Shown: piece by piece, positions 1 through 5,854 of the stretch
Numbering within the stretch: the first letter of the stretch is position 1
Layout of the letters: every line of letters begins with the position of its first letter
Source: Planctomycetota bacterium
GTDB lineage: Bacteria; Planctomycetota; Brocadiia; SM23-32
Assembly (NCBI GenBank): GCA_018400625.1
Contig: JAGYMJ010000100.1
Span: 1 to 5,964, forward strand
Reading direction: 5' to 3'
DNA: 5,964 bases
Position numbers and translations under genes: made by a program
Notes under the pieces: model-generated
Told to the model about the DNA's origin: nothing
What the model saw: only the letters and a program-made list of their open reading frames with translations
The model's database searches: none

Positions 1-226
1 GTCTCTCACACTCAGAATCTATGCCCCGCGATCCAAGTCTGTAGGGAAAAAGCCAGCATGTTTTACTGGTGCAATTTTTGACCTCACCCGAGTTATATCC
101 CATGCATTCCAGACAATGATTTCTAATGGCTGTTCTGGCCGTCGCTATCTCACCTTCTTTTCTTCTACGCCTGCAAATCTTTCTTGTTTTCTTGACTTTC
201 TTTGTTTTTTTGACTCTTTTACTCAT
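1..226 (-). CDS. Small basic four-cysteine (zinc-binding type) phage protein, C-terminus cut by window edge
   Basis: An open frame runs from an ATG at 226 to the left edge without a stop, giving 75 codons; the C-terminus is outside the window. Residues 1-26 are extremely basic, mostly Lys and Arg (MSKRVKKTKK at the start). A compact cysteine module follows: C38-x2-C41, then C52-x4-C57, then W-L-F-P-Y-R-L-G (58-65). From memory, the pattern C-x2-C-x(10)-C-x4-C followed by PYR-x-G is common in small uncharacterised phage proteins thought to bind zinc and perhaps nucleic acid; no function is established that I can name. The gene lies 70 nt downstream of the polymerase gene on the same strand, so co-transcription is likely. 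There is no AGGAG; a purine run (AGAGAGAGAG, 231-240) sits before the ATG. The frame stays open upstream, and a TTG at 292 would add 22 charged residues, but ATG at 226 is preferred. The frame and motif are clear; the function is not. Confidence 0.8.
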   Translation of the reverse strand, partial: MSKRVKKTKKVKKTRKICRRRRKEGEIATARTAIRNHCLECMGYNSGEVKNCTSKTCWLFPYRLGSRGIDSECER

Positions 227-296
227 GTTTCTCTCTCTCTTTATTTTATTCTGGTATTTTTCTTGTAATATTTTCTCAGACTCTTTATCCAAGCTC

Positions 297-2600
297 TTAC
301 TTCTCCAGTCTTTCCATAAAACGGCCCTCAACAGCTACCGGTATCTGATCACCTATAACCCGCTGCATCTCCTCAATAAGTATCTGGTCAATAGCATCGG
401 CAGTTTTTTCCCTGTTACAATCTTCTGGCACCTCGACTATAACCTCATCGTGAATCTCCAAAACCGGCCTGTATCCCTCTCTCATCATCCGGTAAATGGC
501 AAGTTTGAGTCCGTCCGCCGCCAACCCTTGAAACTGAGAATTATGTCCCTGGCGAAAGTTCACTCCTCCCTGGATGCGACCGGTAAGTGTAGCAGCCCGG
601 GTGGGGAAAAAGATATCTGCCGTCTGCGGACCAATACGCCTCTGCCAGACTGCTTCTTTCATCCCGGCAGTGGCAAAAGGAGCGCCGGCTACCACTCGGC
701 TCAGACCGCTCCAGAGCTTATCCACCCAAGCGGCCGAATAAAGCTGCCCGTCTGATTTGGTCCCGTCATATAAAACGTTTTTAAGGCTGGAGAGTATCCA
801 CTTTTCTGCATCGCTGCTGAAACCATCGGCCTCGGTTGCCTCAATCAGATAATCCACTATCTGTTTGACCGGAAGACCTGTTTCCACTGAAATAAATTTT
901 TCGAGCCAGTCATTAAGGAAAAAACCGATTTCGGGATAAATCTCCGTTATCAGCTTCTGTTTCCATTCCTCAGCTTCCGCCTCGCTCATATCGAGATCAT
1001 AAGATGCCTTTGCATTGTGAGAGAGTGCTGCGGCCCCCATACCGCCCGGCACGCCGAAATTGATAATCTTGGCCGATTGCCTTTCTTCTCTGGTTACCTC
1101 TGAGATGTGTTTGCCGAGCACTTCCGCAGCAGTAAAGGAATGAGTATCCACGCCTTCTGCTATTTTATCGCCGAGCTTCGAGAAGCCGTAACGGTGCCTG
1201 CAAATAGCGGCCAGGGCGACCAGTTCTATCGAAGAATAATCAGCGCCGTAGAATACGCAGCCAGGGCCGGGGATAAGACAAGCCCTGAGAGTTCCTTCAC
1301 GTGGAAGATTCTGAATTTGCGGACGGCTGCTTGAGGTTCTGCCGGTCTTCTCAAGAGCCGTATAACTCGGGTGAATGCGGCCATCTTCACCAACATGTTC
1401 CAGTATGGCCTCCGGTTTATTTACATTCAGAGCCAGTTCCTGGAGACGGAAATATTTCTCGAAAGCAGGTTCTTCTTTAATGACTTTCATGCCCGTGTAG
1501 GCATCGCGTGAAGTGGCGATCAGGTTCTTGTCCGTCCTCGGGGCCTCTTCCCCGTACTCTGAGCATAGGCGGCGAAACAGTTTCCTTACTTTGGTGAGCC
1601 TCTTTCGGGGGCTGTTTTTCCGGGTGAACTCAAGCTCGCTGTTTCCATCACGCCTGAGTATCCCGCCGCTTTTTTCCTCAAACTCCCTAACCTTGGGATC
1701 CGAACCGAACTCTTTTGCGGCCTTTTTTAATCGCTTCAGGGCTTCGCAGTAAACCTCCTGCAATCTGCCATTATCTGTTCGGATACCCCGCCATGACATG
1801 TTTCCAAGAGCCAAAGCCGCCCGGACCTGTATCTGCTCGGTAAGGGGAGCCCACAGGGAGGCTTTCTCATCCTCAAATTCGCTGCTGCGTTCTTGAAGTT
1901 TCCGGTGCATATCCCAGCCCTTATCCCAGAGCATTTCAAAACACTCCAGAGTAGCCCTGGAATCTCTCATGGCATACTGAAAGAAACGGGCCGCAATACC
2001 CCGGTATTTTTTCCGAATCAGTGTTTCATAATGGAGCCGGGGCGTATCTTCTTTTTCAAGCTCAAAACCCAGGAGGTCTTCTGCCGCATCTGCAAGGGAA
2101 CGCCGGTGAGAGTGCGCGCCTCCCTCTCCTATGCGAACGAGCTGGTCGAGAAGCATCACATCATGACACTGCCCGCCGTCAGCCATGCTCCAGAGCATAT
2201 CCGCAGCAACGTCCATCCCCTTATCTCTCAGAGCCTTATCCATAACCGGCAGATCGAAGGCAATATTGAAGAAAACGAGATCCTTTTCTTTATGAATCTT
2301 GATAAAATCAGCGAGGTCATCAGGGTGAACGATAAAATTCTCATCCAAGCCTTTTCCTGACGCCTGGGTTATCACCAATTGAGGGATAATCCGGCTCATG
2401 CGCTCTTTGTCAATGGCCACCGTCTCAGTATCAATAGCTGCGAAGTCGCCTTTTATCTTCTGTCCTTTCCATGCTCGATATTTCAGTTCCTCATTATCAT
2501 TATTATTCATCTCAAACTTCTGCTCTCCACCTTCCCAAAGATTTATACCATCCGGGTCAGGCAGTGGAGAGAAATCCGTCATTATCTTTTCCGTATTCAT
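297..2600 (-). CDS. Phage-type family A DNA polymerase with 3'-5' proofreading exonuclease
   Basis: This 767-residue protein copies DNA template-dependently and proofreads. The exonuclease domain spans about 50-230, with Exo I D57-x-E59, Exo II N112-x3-D116 and Exo III Y209-x3-D213 all present, so it should be active. The polymerase domain spans about 255-767: motif A D454-YSSIE459, motif B (O-helix) R507-x3-K511-x3-F515, the R683/N687/Q691 triad matching E. coli Pol I R841/N845/Q849, and motif C H717-D718-E719. No 5'-3' exonuclease domain is present, as is usual for phage enzymes. Oddities: the O-helix Tyr (E. coli Y766) is Gly519 and its neighbour is Pro518; the Arg after the motif A Glu is Val460; and roughly 85 extra residues lie between O-helix and the 683-691 motif compared with Taq. 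ATG at 2600 is chosen because AGGAG ends 7 nt before it. It is the middle gene of a replication block, following the repeat-rich gap, and is presumably the phage replicase. Confidence 0.96.
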   Translation of the reverse strand: MNTEKIMTDFSPLPDPDGINLWEGGEQKFEMNNNDNEELKYRAWKGQKIKGDFAAIDTETVAIDKERMSRIIPQLVITQASGKGLDENFIVHPDDLADFIKIHKEKDLVFFNIAFDLPVMDKALRDKGMDVAADMLWSMADGGQCHDVMLLDQLVRIGEGGAHSHRRSLADAAEDLLGFELEKEDTPRLHYETLIRKKYRGIAARFFQYAMRDSRATLECFEMLWDKGWDMHRKLQERSSEFEDEKASLWAPLTEQIQVRAALALGNMSWRGIRTDNGRLQEVYCEALKRLKKAAKEFGSDPKVREFEEKSGGILRRDGNSELEFTRKNSPRKRLTKVRKLFRRLCSEYGEEAPRTDKNLIATSRDAYTGMKVIKEEPAFEKYFRLQELALNVNKPEAILEHVGEDGRIHPSYTALEKTGRTSSSRPQIQNLPREGTLRACLIPGPGCVFYGADYSSIELVALAAICRHRYGFSKLGDKIAEGVDTHSFTAAEVLGKHISEVTREERQSAKIINFGVPGGMGAAALSHNAKASYDLDMSEAEAEEWKQKLITEIYPEIGFFLNDWLEKFISVETGLPVKQIVDYLIEATEADGFSSDAEKWILSSLKNVLYDGTKSDGQLYSAAWVDKLWSGLSRVVAGAPFATAGMKEAVWQRRIGPQTADIFFPTRAATLTGRIQGGVNFRQGHNSQFQGLAADGLKLAIYRMMREGYRPVLEIHDEVIVEVPEDCNREKTADAIDQILIEEMQRVIGDQIPVAVEGRFMERLEK

Positions 2601-2607
2601 GTTTTTT

Positions 2608-2612
2608 CTCCT
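2608..2612 (-). promoter_or_regulatory. Shine-Dalgarno site of the polymerase gene
   Basis: AGGAG on the minus strand lies 7 nt before the ATG at 2600. It decides the start over the in-frame ATG codons at residues 7 and 31. Confidence 0.85.
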
Positions 2613-2625
2613 GTGATATTATCAT

Positions 2626-2685
2626 TTAACGTTTATAAGTGGAAAAAGTGGAAGTAGAGTGGAAAAAAAGTGGAAACCTGTTCAC
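2626..2685 (-). other. Possible 19-codon leader ORF before the polymerase gene
   Basis: A GTG at 2685 is preceded, 6 nt away, by GAGGAGGAG (2692-2700), the strongest Shine-Dalgarno-like sequence in the window. The frame runs 19 codons to TAA at 2626-2628, ending 25 nt before the polymerase ATG. The peptide is rich in Phe, Ser and Thr because it translates the left cluster of TTCCACTTT repeats, which argues that the DNA repeat, not the peptide, is what selection keeps. It might be a translated leader, or the purine run may be chance. No homology is recognised. Confidence 0.2.
2637..2676. repeat. Left GTGGAA repeat cluster (four copies)
   Basis: Four exact copies of GTGGAA, all in plus orientation, start at 2639, 2648, 2659 and 2670. 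Start-to-start spacing is 9, 11 and 11 bp, so the copies fall on about one face of the helix. Short A-runs separate most copies. Two relaxed copies follow in the same orientation (GTGGGA at 2744, GTGGGT at 2753). The mirror-image cluster is at 2841-2961. The cluster lies 25-65 bp upstream of the polymerase start and could be protein-binding sites, but no binding protein is identified. Confidence 0.85.
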
Positions 2686-2716
2686 TTAATTCTCCTCCTC
2701 TGAGCGTTAATATTGG

Positions 2717-2746
2717 CACTCTCAGGCCTTTTTAGTGCTGAGAGTG
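2717..2746. repeat. Inverted repeat, 9-bp perfect stem with 12-nt loop
   Basis: CACTCTCAG (2717-2725) is exactly complementary to CTGAGAGTG (2738-2746). On neither strand is it followed by a T-run, so it is not an intrinsic terminator. The core TGAGAG/CTCTCA recurs at 2762-2767 and 2895-2900, and ACTCTCAG recurs exactly at 2894-2901, which suggests a second family of sites in the gap. It may be an operator or an RNA hairpin in the polymerase leader. Confidence 0.6.
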
Positions 2747-2770
2747 GGAAAAGTGGGTATTTGAGAGACT

Positions 2771-2786
2771 TTTTATTAATAATATA
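2771..2786. other. A/T-only segment with palindrome, candidate DNA-unwinding element
   Basis: Sixteen bases of A and T only, containing the perfect 10-bp palindrome TTATTAATAA (2773-2782). It lies between the two repeat clusters, beside a polypyrimidine tract (2788-2817) that reads as an AG-rich run on the minus strand. Low melting stability is visible; the role in origin opening is inferred. Confidence 0.35.
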
Positions 2787-2837
2787 CTTCTCTCTCTCTT
2801 TCTTTCTCTTTTCTCATATTATGGTAAACATCTAAAA

Positions 2838-2964
2838 GTTTTCCACTTTATCCACTTAAAAAATCAACGAAGCTTATGAAGGCCGCAGAATGGACTCTCA
2901 GAGCAAATTCTAAGTGGAATCGGACTTCCACTTAATTCCACTTTTTCCACTTTTTTTCCACTTA
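2838..2964. repeat. Right TTCCAC repeat cluster
   Basis: Exact TTCCAC copies start at 2841, 2926, 2936, 2945 and 2956, with a near copy ATCCAC at 2850 and one oppositely oriented GTGGAA at 2914. Spacing within groups is 9 (2841-2850) and 10, 9 and 11 bp (2926-2956). The 2914 and 2926 copies form a perfect 9-bp inverted repeat, TAAGTGGAA / TTCCACTTA, with a 6-nt loop (2911-2934). TTATCCACT at 2848-2856 differs by one base from the DnaA-box form TTATCCACA. The cluster starts 13 bp beyond the helicase stop codon and is non-coding. Confidence 0.85.
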
Positions 2965-2976
2965 AATCATCTGTTT

Positions 2977-5187
2977 TCATTGTTCTTCCAAACTGATCCC
3001 ACTGAAATACTCATAACCGTCGATTGTCTTCTCATCAATATAGGTTTCACTGCGCACCCTGTCATAAACCTGCTTTGCGGTGGGCAGCTTATAAGCCCCG
3101 GTTCGGTTACACCACATCTCGTATGCTTTCCTGAACTCGGTGCGTTTAACTTTTTCTCCCGTCCCTTCCCGGCAGCACTCACTGATAAAAGCAAGCACTG
3201 AGTCGTTTTTTGCTTTATATTCAGTTTTGGCTTTGCGGCTGCCTTCGAGTTTCCACTTTTTCTCTTTGAGGCGTTTCAGCCCTTCCACCGCTTTTACCAG
3301 CAGGGCTTCATGGAGTTGCTTATCCTCGGTAAAGCGTTCCCGGAGCCCTTCTTCTTTTTCTTCCTCAGATAGGCGGTGCTCGAAAGGAAATATCTGCATC
3401 CGGTTATACCACGCTTCGCTCTTATCGGCGCATTTGGGCAGTTCATTGCACGCATAGATGTGGCGGCAGAAGTTACGGGCATAGTAAGCGTTTTCATGTT
3501 TGCGCTCGATCCGGATATGGGGAGTTCCGCCCGTTAAGACCTTTATCGCCGAGCTTTCCCCTATGTATCCGGCAGGCATATCATCGAATACATTGAGCAG
3601 CTTATCTTCCAGGTGAGCATGAACGAACCTTCGGGAGGGATCACACAGTGTCTGGAGGCTTTCCTCAGCGCACTGACGCTCCCCGATCATGCCGGTTATG
3701 AGGTTAAGAAGGGTCGTTTTACCCGTATCCGTTTCACCCGGGAATACAAAAAATGACTTAACGAAATTTTTGGGCAGGAGCAAATAGCCGATCAGCTCAC
3801 ATATAGCGTCTTTCCACCGGCCACAGATAGTATCCAAAAACCCCTCTAATTCCTTGTTTCTGGCATCGGGGTTCCATCGGGTAGGTATCTGTATGGTGGA
3901 AAGAAAATCAGGGTTGTGTTCCTCAAGCTCACCTGTAAAAGGATTAAGGAGGCCGTTTTCAACATTTATCAGCTCCTTATAGGGATTCAGCGTTTTGATA
4001 TTCACCACAACCATATTATTCAGAGCTTTCCCGGCTTCTTTCAGTCGGTTGGAAGTTGTTTCCTCACCCAACAGCTTTTGGCTCTTTTCATCCACACGTC
4101 CGGCAGGTCGGTATATTCCTTTCTTATACACATAAAGCTTCCCGCCCTTGCTCTCAAAATCTTTTGCATGAATGTATCTGTCCCTTAAAGACAGCTCTTT
4201 GGCAAGACGGAGAGGTTTGAATGTTCCCCCGTCAAAATACCTTGAGGCAGGGGGTATTGCTTCTCTGAGCCTCTTATCAAAGTCCTCAAAGCCTTCCATG
4301 AGCAGGTAGTCATCCAGCCCTGTTTTTCCCTCTTCATCATCCAAAGAAGGCAGCCTGGCTATAAGCACTCGGGCGCCTTTTTTATAAAGCTCCTTTGCCA
4401 GCGCGTTCTCGGCATTTTTAACGTCCTCATTCTCTGCCGCATCGGAGTCAAAAACAATATAAACTGTCCTTTTTGCCCACATGAAACAGTCCAGTTCCTT
4501 TATTGCTTTAGTTTCGCCGGTTCCCGAACCTGTCTTCTCCCGCCATGACCAAACGCCGGCAAGAGCTATGGCCGTGTATCCCTCCTGGTATGCTTTCAGA
4601 GCCTTTTTCTCGCCTTCTGTTATTATCAGATCATGTTCTATATCGTCAAGAACAGCATCCACGTCATCGTATGGAGGCAGATACAGGCGATTACCACCGT
4701 TTTTCCTTGCAAGGTATTTACGCTTGCCCCCGCTTCCATAGTAAATCGGCTTCTCCGGTTTTAAACGATAATACGGGTCATCTCCTTTTAGAGGCAGGTA
4801 AGGGAAGACCATACAGGGGCTCATTGCCTGATAACCGAGGTATTCTTCGGCTGCTTCTTTGGAAACGCTCACGATACCGCTTTTTAATATAGTCTCATCA
4901 CTAAGTCCCGAATCGCGCAGGTCTTGGAGATGAGTATGTGTGAGTCTCCTGCCTAAATCTACCAGCTGCTGTTTATTAATAACTTCTGTCTCAAATACGT
5001 CCTTTTTCCTTTCTGCACTTAATGATTCCCGAGGATATTTTGGGGGGGCGTTAAAAACTTGATTTTCGCCTAAGTTTTGGGTATAATTATAATTAGAATA
5101 AATACGTGCCTGACTTTCCAGCCCCTGTTCCAGTTCCTCACCCACCATCAGGATCGGGGCTTTTTCTTCACCTTTCGTGTTTCTCAT
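2977..5187 (-). CDS. Toprim-domain / superfamily 3 (D5-like) helicase replication protein
   Basis: This 736-residue protein joins two modules. The N-terminal half (about 80-310) resembles the DUF3854 Toprim-like domain: L-R-D-S-G-L-S-D near 90, ITEGEKKA with E191, G211-VWSWRE, FDSD with D247 and D249, and GLDDYL at 290-295. The C-terminal half is a D5/SF3-type helicase: Walker A GETDTGKT (484-491), Walker B LNVFDD (531-536), motif C ACNELP with N581, then WYNRMQIFPF (593-602), and a tail (about 655-736) that may be a winged helix. SF3 proteins usually form hexamers that unwind DNA and often bind origins. Priming activity from the Toprim half is possible but not shown; no N-terminal zinc finger or archaeo-eukaryotic primase domain is visible. 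ATG at 5187 has AGGAGTT 7 nt upstream. It sits between the HNH gene (84-nt gap) and the repeat-rich gap before the polymerase. Start to stop is intact, with no frameshift. Confidence 0.93.
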   Translation of the reverse strand: MRNTKGEEKAPILMVGEELEQGLESQARIYSNYNYTQNLGENQVFNAPPKYPRESLSAERKKDVFETEVINKQQLVDLGRRLTHTHLQDLRDSGLSDETILKSGIVSVSKEAAEEYLGYQAMSPCMVFPYLPLKGDDPYYRLKPEKPIYYGSGGKRKYLARKNGGNRLYLPPYDDVDAVLDDIEHDLIITEGEKKALKAYQEGYTAIALAGVWSWREKTGSGTGETKAIKELDCFMWAKRTVYIVFDSDAAENEDVKNAENALAKELYKKGARVLIARLPSLDDEEGKTGLDDYLLMEGFEDFDKRLREAIPPASRYFDGGTFKPLRLAKELSLRDRYIHAKDFESKGGKLYVYKKGIYRPAGRVDEKSQKLLGEETTSNRLKEAGKALNNMVVVNIKTLNPYKELINVENGLLNPFTGELEEHNPDFLSTIQIPTRWNPDARNKELEGFLDTICGRWKDAICELIGYLLLPKNFVKSFFVFPGETDTGKTTLLNLITGMIGERQCAEESLQTLCDPSRRFVHAHLEDKLLNVFDDMPAGYIGESSAIKVLTGGTPHIRIERKHENAYYARNFCRHIYACNELPKCADKSEAWYNRMQIFPFEHRLSEEEKEEGLRERFTEDKQLHEALLVKAVEGLKRLKEKKWKLEGSRKAKTEYKAKNDSVLAFISECCREGTGEKVKRTEFRKAYEMWCNRTGAYKLPTAKQVYDRVRSETYIDEKTIDGYEYFSGISLEEQ

Positions 5188-5194
5188 TTTTTAA

Positions 5195-5199
5195 CTCCT
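5195..5199 (-). promoter_or_regulatory. Shine-Dalgarno site of the Toprim-helicase gene
   Basis: AGGAG on the minus strand (within AGGAGTT, 5193-5199) lies 7 nt before the ATG at 5187, a near-ideal distance that supports this start. Confidence 0.85.
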
Positions 5200-5271
5200 A
5201 TTCTTTTCCCATCATTTCTCTATTTCCTTTATCTAGTTATATTTAGTTATTAACTGTTACTAAACAACCGC

Positions 5272-5715
5272 TTAACCTGTATTATTTCGATTTTCATGAA
5301 GGGTAGTGAACCGGCAATTACCTGGCCTGAAATCATCGTTGTTATCTATCCTGTCCAATGCGAGTCCTTTTCTGTAGCCGTTTGCAAGGCACCAGTTCTT
5401 AAATTTTTCAAAATTATTTCGCCACTCATCACAGACCGCTATCCCTTTGCCTTCATAGTATTTATATTCTCTTCTTCCTGTATATCCGCGGTGACATCTT
5501 GTCAATAAGCTCTGCCATAAACAGTATACCCCGCCCGTTGCTTTCTGTTTTCGAACGTAATAGTTGTGATTATCTTCCCGGATACATTCTCTGCATCTTG
5601 CCGTCTTGCCATCGGGTCTTGAGCAGTTGTTGTAAAACCCTTCGTCCAGAGGTTTTACTTTATTGCATTTTGTGCATGCTTTCTTTTTATTCTTCTGTTT
5701 TGCTTTTTTAGTCAT
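5272..5715 (-). CDS. Zinc-ribbon plus HNH-like homing-type endonuclease
   Basis: This 147-residue protein starts with a lysine-rich stretch (2-12), then a zinc-ribbon-like part with C14-x2-C17 and C41-x2-C44 around a KPLDEGF and DGKTARC pattern. The C-terminal part (about 62-145) has the signature of a common phage endonuclease family: W67-x5-RC, YKYYEGKGIAVCDEW (84-98), F102-x2-F105-x2-W108, GLALDRIDNN (117-126) and P131-GNCRF (132-136). Such proteins nick or cut DNA with a His-Asn-His-type metal-binding centre and often behave as free-standing mobile genes between phage genes; a role in packaging or recombination is less likely here. The catalytic residues cannot be assigned with certainty from sequence alone. 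It is the first gene after the terminator at 5855-5918 and 84 nt ahead of the helicase gene. No AGGAG precedes the ATG at 5715, only the purine run at 5725-5732, 9 nt away, so translation may be weaker. Confidence 0.88.
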   Translation of the reverse strand: MTKKAKQKNKKKACTKCNKVKPLDEGFYNNCSRPDGKTARCRECIREDNHNYYVRKQKATGGVYCLWQSLLTRCHRGYTGRREYKYYEGKGIAVCDEWRNNFEKFKNWCLANGYRKGLALDRIDNNDDFRPGNCRFTTLHENRNNTG

Positions 5716-5854
5716 CGTTTTTTTCTCTCTCTTGTTTTTTCTTGTTTATTTTATTGACGGGCTTTTCCCCTTATATTTTTTACTTCAGCAAGGTGGACTG
5801 CGTTCTCTGTTTTTCATTATTTTTCACTCCCATATGATTTTTCTATCTGAGTAC

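Larger units (their letters stand above)
2637..2964. other. Candidate replication origin or multi-site operator (iteron-like intergenic region)
   Basis: The 376-nt gap between helicase and polymerase genes holds no convincing gene. It contains ten exact GTGGAA/TTCCAC copies plus near copies, arranged as a plus-oriented cluster on the left and a mainly minus-oriented cluster on the right. Between them lie a 9-bp-stem hairpin (2717-2746), the A/T-only palindrome TTATTAATAA (2773-2782) and a polypyrimidine tract (2788-2817). Repeated binding sites beside an easily melted segment, next to replication genes, is the usual build of iteron origins. The same arrays can also serve as operators controlling the polymerase. 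Which it is cannot be settled from sequence, and I cannot name the binding protein. Confidence 0.5.

Noticed and set aside
126..755. 209-codon plus-strand ORF whose first half looks like membrane segments
   Set aside because: It is antisense to the end of the polymerase and to the Lys/Arg-rich start of the small zinc protein; AAA and AGA codons read backwards give Phe, Leu and Ser, which mimics a membrane protein.
528..850. Intein or inserted homing gene within the polymerase insert region
   Set aside because: No intein block A/G residues (Cys/Ser start, His-Asn end) or endonuclease motif; the frame continues smoothly.
1893..2360. 155-codon plus-strand ORF
   Set aside because: It lies wholly opposite the exonuclease domain of the polymerase, whose motifs are clearly conserved on the other strand.
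2911..2934. Hairpin after the helicase gene as a terminator
   Set aside because: The perfect 9-bp stem is not followed by a U-run in the minus direction; it is better explained as two opposed repeat copies.
2601..2976. Sigma70 promoter for the polymerase gene
   Set aside because: Several TATAAT-like strings exist (for example GATAAT near 2620) but none has an acceptable -35 at 16-18 bp; A+T richness makes such strings expected.
2914..3201. 95-codon plus-strand ORF starting in the repeat region
   Set aside because: Its start is made of the TTCCAC repeats and the rest is antisense to the helicase C-terminus; no homology seen.
3240..3266. Extra TTCCACTTTTTC copy inside the helicase gene
   Set aside because: It encodes the Lys/Trp-rich run K-E-K-K-W-K-L (641-647) and is isolated, so it is explained by coding sequence.
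5755..5771. GGGC / GCCC short hairpin in the leader of the HNH gene
   Set aside because: Only 3-4 G-C pairs and no U-run; too weak to call a terminator or riboswitch.
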